A stretch of 44,591 bases of DNA from Bacteroidota bacterium (lineage in GTDB: Bacteria; Bacteroidota; Bacteroidia; Chitinophagales; Chitinophagaceae). Made by a program: the position numbers and the translations under genes. The notes below the pieces were generated by a model. The model was not told where the DNA came from and made no database searches. It worked only from the letters and a program-made list of their open reading frames with translations. The stretch spans positions 1 to 44,591 of the forward strand of contig JABDAV010000018.1 in the NCBI GenBank assembly GCA_013289015.1. Reading direction: 5' to 3'. Shown here piece by piece: positions 41,911 through 44,591 of this stretch. How positions within the stretch are numbered: the first letter of the stretch is position 1; each line of letters starts with the position of its first letter.

Positions 41911-42312
41911 AACCCCTTGGCGGGGTTAATTTATAAGAGATAAAACAGAAAGATGCCTGGTTATTATCTTACTCCATGATCTTCCCCGCTTTTGTATGGG
42001 CTTAGGACGTATAAAGCACGTACAGGACAAGGCTTGTTAACACCTGAAGACACTTACAAGTACAACAGGCTCATTTCTTCGATATAACTTCGATCCATTG
42101 AATCGAAGAAATACCGTCTTTATTTCGATTATTTTTCGTCAAAATAAGCTACCGGATAAACATGAGCCAGGCAATTAGTGAATAAAATGATCAATACAGG
42201 TTGCAGGTATATATCTATCGTTTCTTATAGTCCGATAGTAAAAAATGCCTTTCGATTTTACCTTGATATGGCTCCTATGTGACTATATCAAAAAAACTCC
42301 GCCAACGGGTTG
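41911..42312. repeat. Structured MITE-like element, copy 2 (inverted relative to copy 1)
   Basis: The reverse complement of this stretch follows 12282-12648 from end to end, with a diverged segment around 41960-42060. Its ends are inverted repeats of each other: CAACCCCTTGGCGGGGTT at the left and, inverted, CAACCCGTTGGCGGAGTT at the right. A hairpin with 11-bp arms, ATTTCTTCGAT / ATCGAAGAAAT (42073-42112), replaces the perfect 21-bp hairpin of copy 1. No ORF. The rest of the gap, 41726-41910, holds only a short TCCCGG/CCGGGA hairpin at 41856-41877. Confidence 0.8.
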
Positions 42313-42321
42313 AGTCAGTGA

Positions 42322-42645
42322 TTAGTTATAACACCTGAATGAAAGTGAATTGTGCGGATCAACAGACTTAGCCTTTTCTATCGCCAATGGAAACTCGCCG
42401 TATTCAAGTTGTAAAAATGAAAATCCCGGGTGCATTTGCCATAAGTAAAGCTTTTTATTGCCTGTATCTTTAAACAATTCGGGCAACAGGTCATATATCA
42501 AGCCATTGGCGCAAATTTCTTCCATTTGTTCCTGTAGCGTACTATTTCCGGCATCGCTTTTTAATTCTGTCTTGCACCATTGCCGCTGTGCAAAAAAATT
42601 ATTGGTAACCAGCAGAATCTCTGTTTGTGTAGAACTCGTTTTCAT
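42322..42645 (-). CDS. Small protein of unknown function next to recA
   Basis: A 107-residue soluble-looking protein, MKTSSTQTEILLVTNNFFAQ through YLWQMHPGFSFLQLEYGEFPLAIEKAKSV. No family recognised and no signal peptide. The frame is open with sensible composition and an ATG, and it is divergent from recA. Its stop lies 10 bp from the edge of the structured repeat, so the last residues (SFRCYN) may have been altered by the element. Confidence 0.55.
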   Translation of the reverse strand: MKTSSTQTEILLVTNNFFAQRQWCKTELKSDAGNSTLQEQMEEICANGLIYDLLPELFKDTGNKKLYLWQMHPGFSFLQLEYGEFPLAIEKAKSVDPHNSLSFRCYN

Positions 42646-42750
42646 CTGAATGCTTTTTAATTGTTTTTTATCATGCTGTTGTTTATTAGACGATAATTGA
42701 TGATAAAGGATACGCCGTTTTCAAAAAAAAATCCGTTAAAAAAACCAACG

Positions 42751-42800
42751 TTTGATGTGCTAAACTTACTTATGTTTGAAAACTAAATTTATTAGCTTTG
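42751..42800 (+). promoter_or_regulatory. Probable recA promoter region
   Basis: Two TAnnTTTG elements precede recA: TATGTTTG at 42771-42778 with TTTG 16 bp before it, and TAGCTTTG at 42793-42800. The latter lies 25 bp before the ATG. Which is used cannot be told. No LexA-like palindrome was recognised. Confidence 0.4.
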
Positions 42801-42825
42801 TATCTTAATTTTTAAATAAGTAATA

Positions 42826-43764
42826 ATGAAAAATGATAAAGAAAAAGACTTGAGTTCAGATAAACTTAAAGCCCTTAAACTAACAATTGAGAAAATTGAT
42901 AAAGACTTCGGCAAAGGCAGTGTGATGATGATGAATGAACGCAGTGAACAGGCAATGGACGTTATTTCAACAGGCTCTATAGGTTTGGATATTGCGCTCG
43001 GTGTTGGTGGCTTACCACGTGGCAGAGTAACTGAAATTTATGGCCCAGAGTCTTCCGGTAAAACAACCATTGCAACACATGTAATTGCAGAAGCGCAAAA
43101 GAAAGGCGGTATCTGCGCTATAATTGATGCAGAGCATGCGTTTGACAGCGCTTATGCGCAAAAGCTGGGTGTTGACATTGATAATCTTTTAATATCTCAG
43201 CCTGATTATGGCGAGCAGGGGCTTGAAATTGCAGACCGTTTAATTCTTTCCGGTGCATTGGATGTGGTGGTGATTGATTCTGTTGCTGCACTTGTACCCA
43301 AAAGTGAACTGGAAGGCGAAATGGGAGACAGCAAAATGGGTTTGCAGGCAAGATTGATGAGCCAGGCTTTGCGTAAGCTTACGGCAACTATCAGCAAAAC
43401 AAATACTATTTGTATTTTCATTAACCAGTTGCGCGAAAAAATCGGCGTTATGTTTGGCAATCCCGAAACAACAACCGGTGGTAATGCTTTAAAATTTTAT
43501 TCTTCAGTCAGGCTGGATATTCGCAGGATATCGCAAATTAAAGATGGCGATGAAGCAGTTGGAAACCGTGTAAAAGTAAAAGTGGTAAAGAACAAGGTGG
43601 CTCCTCCGTTCCGTAGTGCAGAGTTTGATATAATTTTTGGGGAAGGGATAAGCAAGATCGGTGAGATCATAGATATGGGCGTTGAAATGAGCATTATTCA
43701 AAAAAAAGCGGAAGCTGGTTTAGTTATGATGGAAATAAACTGGGCCAGGGCCGCGATACAGTAA
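42826..43764 (+). CDS. recA: RecA recombinase, reading frame broken in a poly-A run
   Basis: RecA core: Walker [10 protein letters not shown] at about 73-81, then [82 protein letters not shown]. As read, the protein has 312 residues and ends in an unnatural [17 protein letters not shown]. The cause is a run of eight A at 43700-43707. In the +2 frame the sequence continues as the normal RecA C-terminus to 43856. A run of six or nine A would restore a RecA of 342-343 residues. Either a homopolymer sequencing error or a true frameshift; see the next entry. Confidence 0.93.
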   Translation: MKNDKEKDLSSDKLKALKLTIEKIDKDFGKGSVMMMNERSEQAMDVISTGSIGLDIALGVGGLPRGRVTEIYGPESSGKTTIATHVIAEAQKKGGICAIIDAEHAFDSAYAQKLGVDIDNLLISQPDYGEQGLEIADRLILSGALDVVVIDSVAALVPKSELEGEMGDSKMGLQARLMSQALRKLTATISKTNTICIFINQLREKIGVMFGNPETTTGGNALKFYSSVRLDIRRISQIKDGDEAVGNRVKVKVVKNKVAPPFRSAEFDIIFGEGISKIGEIIDMGVEMSIIQKKAEAGLVMMEINWARAAIQ

Positions 43765-43856
43765 AAGCTTTGCTGAGTGATAATGAAGAATTAGCAAATG
43801 AGATCGAAGGAAAAATAAGGACGAAGCTTACAGAAATGCAAACAGCAGATGCTTAA
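43707..43856 (+). pseudogene. recA: Out-of-frame recA C-terminal segment
   Basis: From 43707 the frame reads [20 protein letters not shown], then [20 protein letters not shown] and LTEMQTADA with TAA at 43854-43856. This is the expected end of a Bacteroidetes RecA: 49 codons that are complete but shifted relative to the annotated frame. The clean continuation argues that the shift is recent, or not real. Confidence 0.9.
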
Positions 43857-43875
43857 GATAATTGCATTAAAAGCA

Positions 43876-43911
43876 AAAGGCTGTTTCAAAAAAATTGAAA
43901 CAGCCTTTTTT
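43876..43911. terminator. Bidirectional intrinsic terminator between recA and the DUF6159 gene
   Basis: AAAAGGCTGTTTCAA, a short A loop, then TTGAAACAGCC and a T run. The flanking A and T runs let it work for both recA (plus) and the convergent DUF6159 gene (minus). Confidence 0.85.
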
Positions 43912-43931
43912 ATTCAAGCTATCAGATAAGT

Positions 43932-44591
43932 TTATTTAGCACGGAACAGATCATCTACCAGTTGCTGATCAAAATAAGCAACGGGTTCACCTGTTACATT
44001 ATGATATACGGCGCTAACAAAAATTGTTTGCGCTGCACTTATTACTGCAATAATTATAAACAGCGCCAATACAGCAAGCAGTATTCCAACCAAAGGATGT
44101 ATCAAAGATCCTAACAAATATAAAAGCCCGCATATAACAACTATAGCAATTAGTTGAATGAATGCAAAGCTAAATCTTGATACAAGGCTTTCTCCCCATT
44201 TTTCTTTCATTATTTGTGAAGAACGTTTAACTGCATCAATAGGTCCAAGATTTTCGTAAGCAATCACAGGTATGGCAAAGAATGTTGCAATGCTCCATAC
44301 AACACCAATTATGCCTGTAATTATTTTTCCAATAATTCCTGACCTTTCCTGTATAAGCTTAAGAATAAAACCTATCGTTCCCGCAAATAATGCCCATGTA
44401 AAAATTGAACCGATACGACTTAGGCTGAATTTAAGACCCGCACTCACACTAACCTTTTCACCTTTAAAATAAAGATGTGTGCAATGTATAAGTGCCATGT
44501 TGAAAAATACCACTATAAAATAGTTTACAACATAAAATGCCAAAAGCAAAATGTAGCGTAGTGGGGTGTTGGTTATATCTGCATCGGGCAC
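43932..44591 (-). CDS. DUF6159-like membrane protein, N-terminus cut by window edge
   Basis: 219 residues are visible; the true start lies beyond 44591. Four to five hydrophobic segments, with YILLLAFYVVNYFIVVFFNMALIHC at the visible beginning, then LFAGTIGFILKLIQERSGIIGKIITGIIGVVWSIATFFAIPVIAYENLGPIDAVKRSSQIMKEKWGE shown here as positions about 65-132, and a C-terminal FDQQLVDDLF. This fits the DUF6159 family (PF19656), with the conserved central PVIAYENLGPIDAVKRS. Function unknown. The GTG at the very edge is not taken as a start. Confidence 0.8.
   Translation of the reverse strand: MPDADITNTPLRYILLLAFYVVNYFIVVFFNMALIHCTHLYFKGEKVSVSAGLKFSLSRIGSIFTWALFAGTIGFILKLIQERSGIIGKIITGIIGVVWSIATFFAIPVIAYENLGPIDAVKRSSQIMKEKWGESLVSRFSFAFIQLIAIVVICGLLYLLGSLIHPLVGILLAVLALFIIIAVISAAQTIFVSAVYHNVTGEPVAYFDQQLVDDLFRAK

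Noticed and set aside
1-44591. A new defence or secretion system
   Set aside because: Every gene longer than about 150 codons was examined. They are metabolic, envelope, transport or housekeeping proteins, or solitary unknowns such as the helical-repeat protein at 32466-34037; there is no cluster of nucleases, ATPases, toxins or phage proteins.

Overview
The window reads as chromosomal DNA of a Bacteroidetes bacterium, most likely of the family Chitinophagaceae. The evidence is a SusC/SusD pair, many lipoproteins with the short Bacteroidetes-type lipobox, a MurA with aspartate in place of the catalytic cysteine, TAnnTTTG-type promoters, AT-rich DNA, and housekeeping proteins (RicT, HolB, GatB, DUF1361, DUF983) of the kind seen in that group. 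No rRNA, tRNA, CRISPR array, prophage or complete insertion sequence was found.

Layout. 1-12034 (minus strand): a glycan-uptake locus in transcription order SusC, SusD and a LamG lipoprotein, then a strong terminator, a seven-heme cytochrome c, a giant FG-GAP/ASPIC lipoprotein and a GH144-like glucanase that runs off the left edge. 12035-12814: a divergent control region with a roughly 370-bp structured repeat and a palindrome that fits a PaaR operator. 12815-17454 (plus): phenylacetate degradation genes paaA, paaB, paaC, paaD, paaG, paaI. A four-helix-bundle (IVP) gene carried on an element with inverted-repeat ends sits between paaB and paaC. 17464-28309: housekeeping genes (DUF983, murF, holB, ricT, a phospholipase C-like protein, gatB, a TlpA-like lipoprotein), a membrane protein plus winged-helix regulator pair with matching operators, then a small ORF, dagK and DUF1361. 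28323-41725: a large outer-membrane TolB-like protein, an MBL hydrolase, a helical-repeat protein, murA, an 800-bp repeat-rich intergenic region, a three-gene GNAT operon, a DUF5916 protein and a sugar porter. 41726-44591: a second copy of the structured repeat, a small unknown gene, recA (frameshifted in an A8 run) and a DUF6159 membrane protein cut by the right edge.

Working together: SusC/SusD/LamG/GH144 form a glycan-binding, uptake and cleavage unit, with a periplasmic or surface cytochrome and FG-GAP protein beside it. PaaABC(D) would epoxidise phenylacetyl-CoA, PaaG would isomerise the epoxide and PaaI would hydrolyse dead-end CoA esters. PaaE and the lower pathway (PaaF, PaaH, PaaJ, PaaK, PaaZ) are not in the window.

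The most notable signal is repetitive DNA rather than a new gene system. Short GC-rich palindromes occur inside or beside paaA, paaB, paaC, paaD and holB, and where they are inside genes they keep the reading frame open. The IVP element appears to supply the paaC start codon. Two inverted copies of a non-coding element with terminal inverted repeats lie 30 kb apart. An 11-bp unit is repeated ten times downstream of murA.
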